Below, in pieces: positions 1 to 9,417 of a stretch of DNA of 64,000 nt. Position 1 is the first letter of the stretch, and every line of letters starts with the position of its first letter. The notes under the pieces were generated by a model. That model searched no databases and was not told the origin of the DNA. It saw only the letters and a list, made by a program, of their open reading frames with translations. The stretch comes from JBAZOO01 sp041648735 (lineage in GTDB: Bacteria > Verrucomicrobiota > Lentisphaeria > Oligosphaerales > CAITYL01). Location of the stretch: contig JBAZOO010000016.1 in NCBI GenBank assembly GCA_041648735.1, forward strand, positions 1 to 64,000. The letters are read 5' to 3'. The translations under genes and the position numbers were made by a program.

Positions 1-42
1 GGCTGCGGGCTGCGGGCTGCGGGCTGCGGGCTGCGGGCTGCG
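1..42. repeat. Tandem 7-mer repeat at left edge
   Basis: Six perfect head-to-tail copies of GGCTGCG, followed by an imperfect seventh copy up to about base 49. The array lies just downstream of the proC stop codon on the minus strand. It is a simple-sequence repeat cut by the window edge, so its true length is unknown. No function can be read from it. Confidence 0.9.
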
Positions 43-60
43 GGGCTGCCGCAAAAACTC

Positions 61-855
61 CTACCGCCCCAGCTCGGCGGAGCGGGCGGCGGCGGCGGCC
101 ACCACGTCCTTGAGCAAGCCACGGAAGCCGGCCTGGGCGAACACGGCCAGCCCGGCGGCGGTGGTGCCGCCGGGGGAAGTCACCGCGTTGCGGAGTTCGT
201 CGGGGGCGCCCAGCCGGCGGCGGAGCATTTCGGCGGCGCCGGCCACCGTCTGGACTGTCAGCTCCAGCGCCAGCTCGGCCGGCAGCCCGGCGGCGACGGC
301 GGCATCCACCAACCCCTGGACCATCTCGAAGACGTAGGCCGGCCCGCTGCCGCTGAGGGCGGTGACCGCGTCCATCTTCGCCTCGGGCTGTTCGCGGACT
401 AGCCCAAGCGTGCCGAAGATGCGGCCAACCAGCTCCCGGTCCGCCGCGGTGACGCCGGCGCCGCAACAGAAGACGCTGGCACCCAGCCCCACGAGCAGCG
501 GCGTGTTGGGCATGACCCGGACGATCCGGTCGTGGCCAAACCAGCCGGCAAGCTTGGCGAGGCCCAGGCCGGCACAGATGGAGATCACCAGCCGGCCGCG
601 GACCGCCGGCGCCAGCGCCTCCACGGCGGCGGCGGCCACCTGCGGCTTGACGGCAAGCAGGATGGCATCGGCGCCCGCCGCCAGCGGCGCGGCTTCCGCG
701 GCGCAGGGGACACCGGTGGCGGCGGTGAACGCCTGGCGAGCCGCCGGGCTCACGTCCGCCGCCAGCAGATCCGCCGCCGGCAGCACCTGCCGCTGCACCA
801 GCCCGCCGGCAATCGCCGTGGCCATTTTCCCCGCTCCGACAAACAACAGTTTCAT
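61..855 (-). CDS. proC: Pyrroline-5-carboxylate reductase
   Basis: ProC reduces 1-pyrroline-5-carboxylate to proline with NAD(P)H in the cytosol, the last step of proline synthesis. The 264-residue protein begins with the Rossmann motif GAGKMATAIAGG. Its C-terminal dimerisation/active-site half carries SGSGPAYVF and TSPGGTTAAGL, both hallmarks of the family, and the length is normal. The start at 855 is chosen because the Rossmann fold begins at once and a GGGAGG-type sequence lies about 15-20 bases upstream. The open frame continues far upstream through dapA only because of the high GC content. It is divergent from dapA, with 111 bp between the two starts. Confidence 0.95.
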   Translation of the reverse strand: MKLLFVGAGKMATAIAGGLVQRQVLPAADLLAADVSPAARQAFTAATGVPCAAEAAPLAAGADAILLAVKPQVAAAAVEALAPAVRGRLVISICAGLGLAKLAGWFGHDRIVRVMPNTPLLVGLGASVFCCGAGVTAADRELVGRIFGTLGLVREQPEAKMDAVTALSGSGPAYVFEMVQGLVDAAVAAGLPAELALELTVQTVAGAAEMLRRRLGAPDELRNAVTSPGGTTAAGLAVFAQAGFRGLLKDVVAAAAARSAELGR

Positions 856-966
856 GACCTGCGACTCCGGGTGTCCACCTCCCGCCGGCGCTCCTTCGCA
901 ATCCGGACCGGGGGCGTTATGTTGGCGAACCGCAGTATAACCGATCCTGGGCAAGGAGCAATCAGG

Positions 967-1842
967 ATGTTGCAACTTCAAGGATGCTACACCGCGCTGG
1001 TGACGCCGTTCCGGAATGGCGCGGTGGACTATGACGCCCTCGCCAACCTGGTCGAGGAGCAGCTCAAGGGCGGGGTCGCCGGCCTGGTGCCCGTCGGCAC
1101 CACCGGCGAATCGCCGACCCTCGACCTGAAGGAGCACCTGAAGGTCATCGAGTTCACCATCCTCCGTGCCGGCGGCCGCGGCCAGGTCATTGCCGGCACC
1201 GGCGCCAACAGCACGGCGGAGGCGCTGGAGCTGACCCGGGAAGCGGCCAAGACAGGCGCCACCGCCACCCTCCAGGTCACCCCCTACTACAACAAGCCTT
1301 CCGCCGAAGGGCTCTACCGCCACTTCACCACCCTGGCCGACCAGGGCGGCCTGCCGGTGGTGCTCTACAACGTCCCCGGCCGCACCGGCAAGGAGCTGGA
1401 CCTGAAGACGGTGGTGCGTTTGGCGCGCCACCCGAACATCGTCGCCATCAAGGAGGCCGGCGGCAACGTCGACCGGGTCAGCCAGATCCGGGACGCTTGC
1501 GGCCTGACGGTGCTCAGCGGCGACGACTCGCTGACCCTGCCGATGATGGTGCTGGGCGCCACCGGGGTGGTCAGCGTCGCCTCCAACGTGCTGCCGGCGG
1601 CGGTCGCGGCCCTCGTCCGGGCCGCGCTGGCCGGCCAGTGGGCGGAGGCGCGGACGCTGCACTACAAGCTCTACCCGCTGTTCCGCGACCTGTTCGTCGA
1701 GGCGAACCCGATCCCCGTCAAGGCCGCACTGGCCATGCTGGGCAAGATCGCCGAGGAATACCGGCTGCCGCTCTGCCCGCCCGCCGAGGCCAGCCGTGAA
1801 ACAATCAAGGCCGCCATGCGCCAGGCGGGAATCCAAATCTGA
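967..1842 (+). CDS. dapA: 4-hydroxy-tetrahydrodipicolinate synthase
   Basis: DapA condenses pyruvate with aspartate semialdehyde, the first committed step of lysine/diaminopimelate synthesis. The 291-residue protein has TTGE at 45-48, the PYYNKPS active-site segment near 106-112, Tyr134 in YNVPGRTG and the Schiff-base lysine K162 in AIKEAGGN. The start at 967 is supported by AAGGAG at 953-958 with 8 bp spacing. dapB follows after 8 bp, so the two form a dapAB operon. All catalytic residues are present and the length is typical. Confidence 0.97.
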   Translation: MLQLQGCYTALVTPFRNGAVDYDALANLVEEQLKGGVAGLVPVGTTGESPTLDLKEHLKVIEFTILRAGGRGQVIAGTGANSTAEALELTREAAKTGATATLQVTPYYNKPSAEGLYRHFTTLADQGGLPVVLYNVPGRTGKELDLKTVVRLARHPNIVAIKEAGGNVDRVSQIRDACGLTVLSGDDSLTLPMMVLGATGVVSVASNVLPAAVAALVRAALAGQWAEARTLHYKLYPLFRDLFVEANPIPVKAALAMLGKIAEEYRLPLCPPAEASRETIKAAMRQAGIQI

Positions 1843-1850
1843 GAAGCATC

Positions 1851-2657
1851 ATGTTACGAATTGCCATTCTGGGTGCGGCCGGGCGCATGGGGCGCATGCT
1901 GGTCGCCAACACCCTCAAGGATCCTGAATTGCAGCTTGCCGGCGCGGTCGAGACCCCCGAGTCGCCCTTCATCGGCATTGACGCCGCCGCCGTGGCCGGC
2001 CTGCCGGCCTGCGGCACCCCAGTCAGCGGCGACCTGGAGGCAGCCCTGCGCCACGCCGACGCGGTGATTGACTTCACCGCGCCCGCCGCCGTCCTCGGCC
2101 ACGCCCGGGCCGCCGCCGCCGCCGGCTGCGCCATCGTCATCGGCACCACCGGCCTGCCGGACGCCGACAAGGCCGCGCTGGCCGAACTGGCCCAGTCCGC
2201 CCGCATCGTCTTCACCCCCAACATGAGCGTCGGCGTCAACGTCCTCTTCCATCTCTGCGACCAAGTCGCGCGGCTCCTGGGGCCGGAGTACGACATCGAG
2301 GTCGTGGAAATGCATCACAACCTGAAGAAGGACGCCCCCAGCGGCACCGCCGAGCGCATGGGGGAAATCCTCGCCCGGGCCAGCGGCCTCGACTACAAGG
2401 CCGACACCCGCCATGGCCGCTTCGGCCTCGTCGGCCCCCGCGGCAAGCGCGAAATCGGGATGCACGCCGTCCGCGGCGGCGATGTGGTCGGCGACCACAC
2501 CGCCATCTTCGCCACCCAGGGCGAACGGCTGGAGCTGACCCACAAGGCCTCCGGCCGCGAAACCTTCGCCAAGGGGGCGTTGCGGGCGGCCAAGTTCCTG
2601 GCCACCGCCCAGCCCGGCCAATTGTACGACATGCAGGACGTCCTCGGCCTGCGCTGA
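1851..2657 (+). CDS. dapB: 4-hydroxy-tetrahydrodipicolinate reductase
   Basis: DapB reduces the DapA product to tetrahydrodipicolinate with NAD(P)H, feeding lysine and peptidoglycan diaminopimelate. The 268-residue protein opens with GAAGRMGRM (8-16) for nucleotide binding. It contains the family signature EMHHNLKKDAPSGTA at about 153-167, including the catalytic His pair and Lys, and a C-terminal ending typical of the family. It is the second gene of the dapAB operon. Nothing unusual is visible. Confidence 0.97.
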   Translation: MLRIAILGAAGRMGRMLVANTLKDPELQLAGAVETPESPFIGIDAAAVAGLPACGTPVSGDLEAALRHADAVIDFTAPAAVLGHARAAAAAGCAIVIGTTGLPDADKAALAELAQSARIVFTPNMSVGVNVLFHLCDQVARLLGPEYDIEVVEMHHNLKKDAPSGTAERMGEILARASGLDYKADTRHGRFGLVGPRGKREIGMHAVRGGDVVGDHTAIFATQGERLELTHKASGRETFAKGALRAAKFLATAQPGQLYDMQDVLGLR

Positions 2658-2718
2658 CCGGCGCCCCCCACGCCACGACAAACCCTGACAACGGCGCACA
2701 AGGACCCCCGCCCGACGT

Positions 2719-2747
2719 TTGGGTTCCGCGGTTCCCGGAACTATGGT
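2719..2747 (+). promoter_or_regulatory. Candidate sigma70 promoter of the PRPP-synthetase-like gene
   Basis: A -35 TTGGGT at 2719-2724 and a -10 TATGGT at 2742-2747 are separated by 17 bp. Transcription would start near 2754, about 77 bases before the chosen start codon of the next gene. The call rests on pattern only. Confidence 0.4.
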
Positions 2748-2831
2748 ATGCGCTTCCGCCAGGCGGCCACGGCCGGCCGTTCCCCCTGGCGGACTGGCCC
2801 CGAGCCCAGCAGCCACGGAGCGGCACCCCGC

Positions 2832-4061
2832 ATGACGCGCGACTCCATCCTCATCGTCAACTCCGTCGCCGATGACCCCTTTGCCATTGACGTGGCCCAT
2901 CACTTCGGGCAGGCGAGCGAGATCAGCGACCTGATCAGCCTCAAGCTCTTCGCCAACTCCGAGTTCTGCCCCCGCTTCATCAGCATTGATGACGAGACCG
3001 ACACCGCCAACATTGGCGACGGGCTGCGGGGCAAGAGCGTGGTGATCGTCAACACCTGCGGCGTCGGCAATACCCGCAACGCCTTGGCAATGCGCCTGTT
3101 CCTCGTCGCCCGCGCCGCCAAGGACAACGGTGCCGGGCGGGTGATCCTGGTGGAGCCGGACCTCTTCTACAGCGCCCAGGACCGCGGCCCGCGGCCGGAG
3201 CACGGCGAAGTCGCCTTCGCCCGCGACCTCAAGGACCGCAAGAAGTTCGACGGCCAGCCCTTCTCCTCCGACCTCTATTCCAAGCTCCTGCACGCCAGCG
3301 GGGTTGACGAGGTGGTGACGGTCCACAACCATTCCATTTCCGTCCAGCGCCTCTTCGCCCGCGAGTTCAACGGCCGCTTCTACAACCTCTCCCCCGCCGA
3401 ACTCTACTGCGACTATCTGCTCCGCCATGAGATCAACCACCTGGAAGAGCCCGGCCACGGCTTCCTGATCTGCGCGCCGGACGCCGGGGCGACCCCCTTC
3501 GCCACCGAGGTCTACGACCGCCTCCAGGACTCCTTCGAGCACCTCCTGCTCAAGCCCGCCATCCAGCTCCTGACCATGGAAAAGGTGCGCTCCGGCGAAC
3601 GCAAGGTCGCGATCCACCCCGCCGCCACCTCCCCCACCCAGGCGGCCGGCGTCCGCGGCCAGGACGTGATCGTCTTCGACGACATGGTGCGCACCGGCCA
3701 CACCATCCGGGAATGCTGCCACGTCCTCAAGGAACTCGGCGCCCGCCGCGTCGTCTACGTCGTCACCCATTTCCATTCCTCGGACGAGGTCAAGGAAAAC
3801 CTCAACGACCCGGCCATCGACGAGATCATCACCACCAACACCCTGCCGCTGGTCCTCAACCGCGACATGCAGGGGCGGCTGCGCAAGAAGATGCTGGTGC
3901 TCAAGATCGAGAAATGGATTGCCTCCTTCCTCCTGGGGACCTTTGTCGATTCGGCCCTCGTCCCCGAGACGCCCCCCTACGCCATCGACATCTCCTCCAA
4001 GAACCCCCGCTGGCTGCCCCATGTCAACCTCAAGGGCAGCCCCGGCGGAACTCAATTCTGA
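2832..4061 (+). CDS. Divergent ribose-phosphate pyrophosphokinase-like protein
   Basis: The 409-residue protein resembles the PRPP-synthetase (Prs) fold, with two tandem phosphoribosyltransferase-like halves. The C-terminal half has the PRPP-loop-like motif FDDMVRTGHT, followed by ARRVVYVVTHFH, as in Prs, where the usual loop is closer to DDMIDTAGT. The N-terminal flexible-loop motif of normal Prs is not recognisable, and the protein is about 90 residues longer than bacterial Prs (about 315). It may make PRPP from ribose-5-phosphate and ATP, or it may be a specialised paralogue. The start at 2832 is chosen because the 28 residues upstream are low-complexity and unconserved in style. A good promoter lies at 2719-2747. 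Confidence 0.7.
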   Translation: MTRDSILIVNSVADDPFAIDVAHHFGQASEISDLISLKLFANSEFCPRFISIDDETDTANIGDGLRGKSVVIVNTCGVGNTRNALAMRLFLVARAAKDNGAGRVILVEPDLFYSAQDRGPRPEHGEVAFARDLKDRKKFDGQPFSSDLYSKLLHASGVDEVVTVHNHSISVQRLFAREFNGRFYNLSPAELYCDYLLRHEINHLEEPGHGFLICAPDAGATPFATEVYDRLQDSFEHLLLKPAIQLLTMEKVRSGERKVAIHPAATSPTQAAGVRGQDVIVFDDMVRTGHTIRECCHVLKELGARRVVYVVTHFHSSDEVKENLNDPAIDEIITTNTLPLVLNRDMQGRLRKKMLVLKIEKWIASFLLGTFVDSALVPETPPYAIDISSKNPRWLPHVNLKGSPGGTQF

Positions 4062-4162
4062 GCCCGGAAACCTGAATTCCCGGACTGGCAACGGCCAGCC
4101 GCCCAAACGGCCCAGGCTGTTGCACATCCGCGGCATTCGCGGCCAAAATTAGAATTTCGCCC

Positions 4163-6526
4163 ATGAGCGACTCCCCCGCCCCCGCCCCAGCCCCGATCCC
4201 GCCCGCCCGGCTCCAGCGGGCGCTGAACCTGAACATCCTCGCCGGCTGCCTCGGCGTCACCTGGTACGTCGTCTGCGTCCCCGCGAACATCCTCAACGTG
4301 TTCGTGAAAAACCACTTGCAGGCGACGCCCTTCCAGCTCGGGCTGCTCACCGCCCTGATGCAGATGGCCGCCGTCTTCAACCTCGCCGCCATCGTCGCCT
4401 ACCGCCGGCTGCCGACCCGCAAGCCGTTCTGGATGGCCACCCACATCCTCCACCGGCTCCTGAGCTTCACCCTGGTCGCCGCCGCCCTCCACGTCGCCCA
4501 TGGCGGCGACCGCCAACGGGCCATCTGGATGATCATCGCCGCCACCGCCCTGAGCTTCATCCTCAGCCACAGCTCAGCCTCCGGCTGGTGGTCATGGATG
4601 GCCGACCTGGTGCCGGAAACGATGCGCGCCACCTTCTTCGGCCGCCGCGCCGCCTTCTGCAACGCCGCCAACATGCTCTCCTTCTTCGGCGCCACCCTCC
4701 TCCTCGACCTCTGCCAAAACCAGCTCCTCTATGCCTACGCCGGACTCTTCGCCCTGATGACCATCCTCGGCACCGCCGACATCCTCCTCTTCACCGCCGC
4801 CCCCGAACCACGCCCCGCCAAGCCCGCCGGATCCATCACCTGGAACGAGTTCACCGAGCCGCTGCGCCACCCCAATTTCCGCACCCTCTGCCTCGCCGTC
4901 GGCATCTTCGGCCTCGCCGTCAGCGTCGCCGCACCCTTCATCGCCCCCTTCCTCACCGACCCACACCAGATCGGCGCCCCCATGACCTGGCTCGGGATCA
5001 TGGGAGTCCTCACCCAGCTCACCTGGATCTTCACCGCACCCCTCTGGGGAATGCTCATGGACCGCTTCGGCCGCAAGCCCGCCGTCCTCCTCGGCGCCCT
5101 CCACCCCTTCACCTGGCTGCTCTTCCTCTTCCTCACCCCCACCAACTACACCTACCTCCTCCCCGTCCAGGCCCTCGCCGCCGGCTTCGTCATCTCCGGC
5201 TGGGGCGACGGCGTCAACCAGCTCATGCTCACCCTCACCCCGGAAAAGCGCCGCACCTCCTACGTCGCCTGGTACATGGCCCTCGCCGGCGTCATCTCCG
5301 CCATCGGCTCCCTCGGCGGCGGCCTCCTCTTCCAGCAACTGGGCGACTTCCAAGTCACCGTCGGCCCCCTCCACCTCGTCAGCTTCCATATCGTCATCCT
5401 CACCGCCCTCACCCTCACCGCCGCCAGCCTCCTCCTCCTCGCCCGCACCCAGGAAGGCAAGACCCGCCCCGTCAGCTTCCTCCTCAGCCGCCTCGCCTCC
5501 CCAGGAATCATCCGCACCGTCCTCGACCTCAACACCCTCTCCAGCGGCACCGAGTCCGACGCCATCGCCCGAACCCTCCGCCGACTCGACGGCAGCTCCA
5601 GCGAACTCCTGGTCAGCGACATCCTCGCCCGCCTCGACGACCCCGACCTGGAGGTCCGCATCGAGGCCATCCGCGCCCTCGGCCGCCTCCGCGCCCGCGA
5701 GGCCGTCGAACCACTCCTCGAACGCTTCTGCGCCCCCGCCTGCCCCCTCCGCGGCGAAATCGCCCGAACCCTCGGCAAGCTCGGCGACCCCCGCGCCATC
5801 CCCTTCCTGATCAGCACCTTGGACCAGGCCGCCTCCGACGAGCTGCAAGCCGCCTGCATCCACGCCCTCGGCAACCTCGGCGGCAAGCGCACCACCGACC
5901 ACCTCCTCGCCCTGCTCAAGAAGCCGCTCGCCGAACCACTGCTGGTCAGCGGCGCCGAAGCCGTCGCCAAGCTCGGCACCCTCGAAGCCGCCTGGGAAAT
6001 CCTCCCCCGCATGCACCAGACGGCCAACCTCATCCTCCGCCGCCAGCTCGCCATCGCCATGGCCAACACCCTCGGCCGCGCCGGCGAATTCTATGCCTGC
6101 ACCAGCGGCACCATCCCGCAGCAGACCGCCGCCCAAGGCCGCCTCTTCAGCGAAGCCGCCGACAACCTCGGCCGGATCCTCCGCAAGGCCCACACCCCAC
6201 GCCCCGCCCTCGCCACCCTCCAAGCCGCAATGGAACGCGCCGGGCAACTCCTGGAAGAGGAGGATCCCGCCGGCGCCCTCCGCGAACTCCACACCGTCTA
6301 CCGCGGCCTGGCCACCCATCTCGCCCTCCCCACGCCCCGCCAACAGCAGCCCGCCGACGACGAAATCCTCCTGGAATGCGCCCTCTTCCACCCCTCCAAG
6401 CTCGGCCTCGGCTTCTGGACCCTCCTCGAAATCCACCACCGCCTCCCCACCATCAACGACCCCGAACTCCTCCGCCTCGACGCCCTCCTCGCCCTCTATT
6501 TCCTCAGCCACTTCGAGACGGAATAG
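4163..6526 (+). CDS. MFS transporter with C-terminal HEAT-repeat domain
   Basis: The 787-residue inner-membrane protein is a fusion. Residues 1-430 are a major-facilitator transporter with about 12 hydrophobic segments and the intracellular loop motif MDRFGRKPAV in the second half. Residues from about 440 to 650 are soluble and consist of repeated helical pairs such as DDPDLEVRIEAIRALGRL, GDPRAIPFL and ALGNLGGKRTTDHLL, which are HEAT/PBS-lyase-like repeats. A further helical tail reaches the C-terminus. The substrate cannot be told. HEAT repeats usually mediate protein contacts, so the tail may couple transport to a partner. There is no clear ribosome-binding site ahead of the start. Confidence 0.85.
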   Translation: MSDSPAPAPAPIPPARLQRALNLNILAGCLGVTWYVVCVPANILNVFVKNHLQATPFQLGLLTALMQMAAVFNLAAIVAYRRLPTRKPFWMATHILHRLLSFTLVAAALHVAHGGDRQRAIWMIIAATALSFILSHSSASGWWSWMADLVPETMRATFFGRRAAFCNAANMLSFFGATLLLDLCQNQLLYAYAGLFALMTILGTADILLFTAAPEPRPAKPAGSITWNEFTEPLRHPNFRTLCLAVGIFGLAVSVAAPFIAPFLTDPHQIGAPMTWLGIMGVLTQLTWIFTAPLWGMLMDRFGRKPAVLLGALHPFTWLLFLFLTPTNYTYLLPVQALAAGFVISGWGDGVNQLMLTLTPEKRRTSYVAWYMALAGVISAIGSLGGGLLFQQLGDFQVTVGPLHLVSFHIVILTALTLTAASLLLLARTQEGKTRPVSFLLSRLASPGIIRTVLDLNTLSSGTESDAIARTLRRLDGSSSELLVSDILARLDDPDLEVRIEAIRALGRLRAREAVEPLLERFCAPACPLRGEIARTLGKLGDPRAIPFLISTLDQAASDELQAACIHALGNLGGKRTTDHLLALLKKPLAEPLLVSGAEAVAKLGTLEAAWEILPRMHQTANLILRRQLAIAMANTLGRAGEFYACTSGTIPQQTAAQGRLFSEAADNLGRILRKAHTPRPALATLQAAMERAGQLLEEEDPAGALRELHTVYRGLATHLALPTPRQQQPADDEILLECALFHPSKLGLGFWTLLEIHHRLPTINDPELLRLDALLALYFLSHFETE

Positions 6527-6536
6527 GCGCCGGAAG

Positions 6537-6564
6537 TTGATTTCCGCCGCCGCCAGCCCATGGT
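6537..6564 (+). promoter_or_regulatory. Candidate sigma70 promoter of nnrE/nnrD
   Basis: TTGATT at 6537-6542 and CATGGT at 6559-6564 are separated by 16 bp. A start near 6571 would leave a leader of about 27 bases before the ATG at 6598. The call rests on pattern only. Confidence 0.35.
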
Positions 6565-6597
6565 ATGGCATCCCCGCCCCTCCTCGAAGGCAACGCC

Positions 6598-8142
6598 ATG
6601 AAACTGGTGACCGCGGAACAGATGCGGCAAATCGAAGGGCTGGCCATCGCCGCCGGCCAAACCGCCGAACGGCTCATGGAACGGGCCGGCGCCGCCGCCG
6701 CGGAATTCGCCTGGGGCTGGGCGCGGCTACGCCTCGCCGACTCCCCTCCCCGCCACTGGCTGCTCCTCGCCGGCAAGGGGCAGAACGGCGGCGACGCCTG
6801 GGCCGCCGCCCGCCACCTCGCGGAACTGGACGCCGCCAGCCCCGTCACCCTCCTCACCACCGTGCCCCCAGCCGAACTCGCCGCCGCCGCCCGCGCCCAC
6901 GCCGGACGCCTCCCCCACCGCGTCGCCGTCCGCATCGCCACCGAACTCGCCGCCGCCGACCTGCCCCCCGGAACCGTCATCCTCGACGGCCTCCTCGGCA
7001 CCGGCATCCGCGGCACCCCACGCCCACCCTATGACCGGCTCATCGCCCAAGTCAACGCCAGCGGCCGCCCAGTCGTCGCCCTCGACCTCCCCTCCGGCCT
7101 CGACGCCGACAGCGGCCAAGGCGACTGCGCCGTCACCGCCGACCTGACCGTCACCATGGGGCTGCCCAAGCGTGGACTCTTCACCGCCGCCGGCCGCCCC
7201 CGCTGCGGCATCCTCCGCGTCGCCGACCTCGGCCTCGCCACCTTTGCGGACTCCGCACTGCCGGCGGCCGCCGCCACCCCCGCCCAGGAAGCCGAAGCCG
7301 TCCTGGACGCCGACGTCGCGCCGCTCCTCGGCCGCCGCCCCCAGGACGCCCACAAGAACCGCTTCGGCCACCTCCTCATCCTCGGCGGCGCGCCCGGCTA
7401 CACCGGCGCCCCCATGCTCGCCGGCGCGGCGGCCCTGCGCGGCGGCTGCGGCCTGGTCACCGTCGCCGTCCCCCCAACCATCCGCCCCCTGCTGCATCCG
7501 CCCTTGAACGCCCTGATGCTCGCCGCGCCGGATTCCCCGGCGGAATTGGCCCCGCTGCTGGCCAAGGCCCAGGCCGCCGTCGCCGGCCCCGGCGCCGGCC
7601 GCGGCGAACTCCCCCGCGCCCTCCTCGCCGCCGCCCTCGCCGCACCCATCCCCCTCGTGGTGGATGCCGACGGCCTGCGGGAACTGGCCCAGGCCCCGCA
7701 ACTCCTCAACCGCCGCCCCCAGGACGCCCCAACCATCCTCACCCCCCATCCCGGCGAAATGCGCGCCCTCCTCGACGGCTTCGGCCTGACCCACCTCCAG
7801 GACGCGCCCCGCGAACGCCAGGCCACCGAACTCGCCCGCGCCACCGGCTGCTTCCTCATCCTCAAGGGGCAGGCCTCCGCCCTCGCCGCCCCCGACGGCC
7901 GCCTCGCCCTCAACGGCAGCGGCACCGCCGGCCTCGCCACCGCCGGCAGCGGCGACGTCCTCGCCGGCCTCCTCGGCAGCCTCCTCGCCCAAGCTTTCAC
8001 CCCCTGGGACGCCCTCCGCGCCGCCGCCTTCCTCCACGGCCGCGCCGCCGAACTCGCGCCCCAGGGCGACCGCGCCCTCGTCGCCGACGACCTCCCCACC
8101 CTCCTCGCCGCCGCCTTCCGCGGCCTCACCCCCTTCCCCTGA
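6598..8142 (+). CDS. nnr: Bifunctional NAD(P)HX epimerase / ADP-dependent NAD(P)HX dehydratase
   Basis: This 514-residue fusion repairs hydrated NADH and NADPH. The N-terminal YjeF domain (about 1-220) epimerises NAD(P)HX and shows GKGQNGGDAWAAARHL and the VALDLPSGLDAD segment. The C-terminal carbohydrate-kinase-like domain (about 240-514) is the ADP-dependent dehydratase, with TPHPGEM and the GSGDVLAGLLGS nucleotide motif. Fusion of the two is the common bacterial arrangement and the length is normal. The start at 6598 gives the usual N-terminus (MKLVTAEQM). The gene is convergent with the MFS gene on the other strand, only 3 bp apart. Confidence 0.95.
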   Translation: MKLVTAEQMRQIEGLAIAAGQTAERLMERAGAAAAEFAWGWARLRLADSPPRHWLLLAGKGQNGGDAWAAARHLAELDAASPVTLLTTVPPAELAAAARAHAGRLPHRVAVRIATELAAADLPPGTVILDGLLGTGIRGTPRPPYDRLIAQVNASGRPVVALDLPSGLDADSGQGDCAVTADLTVTMGLPKRGLFTAAGRPRCGILRVADLGLATFADSALPAAAATPAQEAEAVLDADVAPLLGRRPQDAHKNRFGHLLILGGAPGYTGAPMLAGAAALRGGCGLVTVAVPPTIRPLLHPPLNALMLAAPDSPAELAPLLAKAQAAVAGPGAGRGELPRALLAAALAAPIPLVVDADGLRELAQAPQLLNRRPQDAPTILTPHPGEMRALLDGFGLTHLQDAPRERQATELARATGCFLILKGQASALAAPDGRLALNGSGTAGLATAGSGDVLAGLLGSLLAQAFTPWDALRAAAFLHGRAAELAPQGDRALVADDLPTLLAAAFRGLTPFP

Positions 8143-8145
8143 ACC

Positions 8146-9417
8146 TCAGCCACCCCCCGCCGCGGCCAGCCGCCGGCGCAGCCGCAGCAAGACTGGAAAC
8201 TGCACGGCGCCGAGGACGGCCAGTTGCACGCTCGCCGGCAGGCCAGTATAGCGGTCCGCCACCGTCACCAGCACGCCCGCCAGCAGGATGCCGGTGAAGA
8301 TCAAGGCGTTGGCCGCCGCCAGCACCCGCCCCTTCGCCGCCGCTGGCGGCCGCACCTGGACGAAGCTCTCGCAGGGGATCATCACCAGGCCGCAGCCGAC
8401 GCCGAGCAGGAACAGCACCCCGGCCGCCAGCCCCAACCGCCAGCCGGCCGGCAACGCCGGCTGGACCGCCGCCGGCATCGCCAGGAGCAAGGCGCCCTGC
8501 GCCGCCAGCACCCATGGCAGCCGCCGGTGCTGCCAGCCAGGGCCGGCCAGCCAGCGCGTGCTCAGCCAACCGCCGGCCGCCGTGCCCACCAAGGTCCCGA
8601 ACAGCAGGTTCGAGGTCATCGCCTCCCCCACTCCCAGCTCCTGGGTGCCCAAGGTCACCACCGCCAACAGTTGCACCGCCCCGGCAAACCAGATCCAGAC
8701 GTCCGCCGCCACCACCCACGCCAGCAGCCGGTCGGTGCGGAGTCCGCAAACGGCCCGCCAGGTCTCCGCCGGGCCGGCCCAGGGGAAGCGCAGCCCCGGC
8801 GCGGCGGCTGGCCGCCGGGGTGCGGGCAGGCTGGCCAGGAATCCGGCGGCCGCGACCGCCAGCAGCAAGCCCGCGGCCTGCCAGCGCCCGGCCGCCGCGC
8901 CACCCCCGGCCCCGCCCAAGTCCAGGCTCAGGGCGTAGCCGCTGCCCAGGGTGCCCGCCAGGATCGCCGCCGTCACGGCGATGCGCATCCAGGCGTTGAC
9001 CCGCACCACCGCCGCCGGCGGGAACACCGCCGGCAGCAGTCCGTTCAGCGCCGGGCTGAACACGGCCGACTGGAGCCCCATCAGGAACATCATCGCCAGG
9101 ATCAACCACCAATTGCCCGTGACCATGCCGGCGCCGCCAAGGAGGACGATGCCGATCTCCGCCGCCTTGGCGGCGCCGGCCACGCCCCCCTTGGGGAAGC
9201 GGTCCGCCAACCAGCCGGCCGGCGCCGCCAAGGCGACGAATGGCAGCGCGTAGAGCGCCGCCGCCACCCCGCGCAGCTCCGTGCGCCCCGCCGCCACCGC
9301 CAGGAAGATCGCCGTCTGCCGGAACAGGTTGTCGTTGAACACCCCGAGCGCGTAGGCCGCCACCAGCAGGGCGAACCGCCGCCGCTCCCCGGTTGCCGCC
9401 CGGCCCGCCCCGTTCAT
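8146..9417 (-). CDS. MFS transporter, LplT (lysophospholipid transporter)-like
   Basis: The 423-residue inner-membrane protein has about 12 hydrophobic segments. The N-terminus AAYALGVFNDNLFRQTAIF matches the style of the lysophospholipid transporter LplT, as do ALYALPFVALAAPAGWLADRFPKG (transmembrane 2 and the MFS loop) and QSAVFSPALNGLLP. LplT flips lysophospholipids for re-acylation in diderm bacteria. The acyltransferase/ligase partner (Aas) that often accompanies it is not adjacent; an acyl-CoA ligase lies at 38.1 kb. Its ATG overlaps the pilT stop codon (ATGA), so the two genes are translationally coupled. Confidence 0.75.
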   Translation of the reverse strand: MNGAGRAATGERRRFALLVAAYALGVFNDNLFRQTAIFLAVAAGRTELRGVAAALYALPFVALAAPAGWLADRFPKGGVAGAAKAAEIGIVLLGGAGMVTGNWWLILAMMFLMGLQSAVFSPALNGLLPAVFPPAAVVRVNAWMRIAVTAAILAGTLGSGYALSLDLGGAGGGAAAGRWQAAGLLLAVAAAGFLASLPAPRRPAAAPGLRFPWAGPAETWRAVCGLRTDRLLAWVVAADVWIWFAGAVQLLAVVTLGTQELGVGEAMTSNLLFGTLVGTAAGGWLSTRWLAGPGWQHRRLPWVLAAQGALLLAMPAAVQPALPAGWRLGLAAGVLFLLGVGCGLVMIPCESFVQVRPPAAAKGRVLAAANALIFTGILLAGVLVTVADRYTGLPASVQLAVLGAVQFPVLLRLRRRLAAAGGG

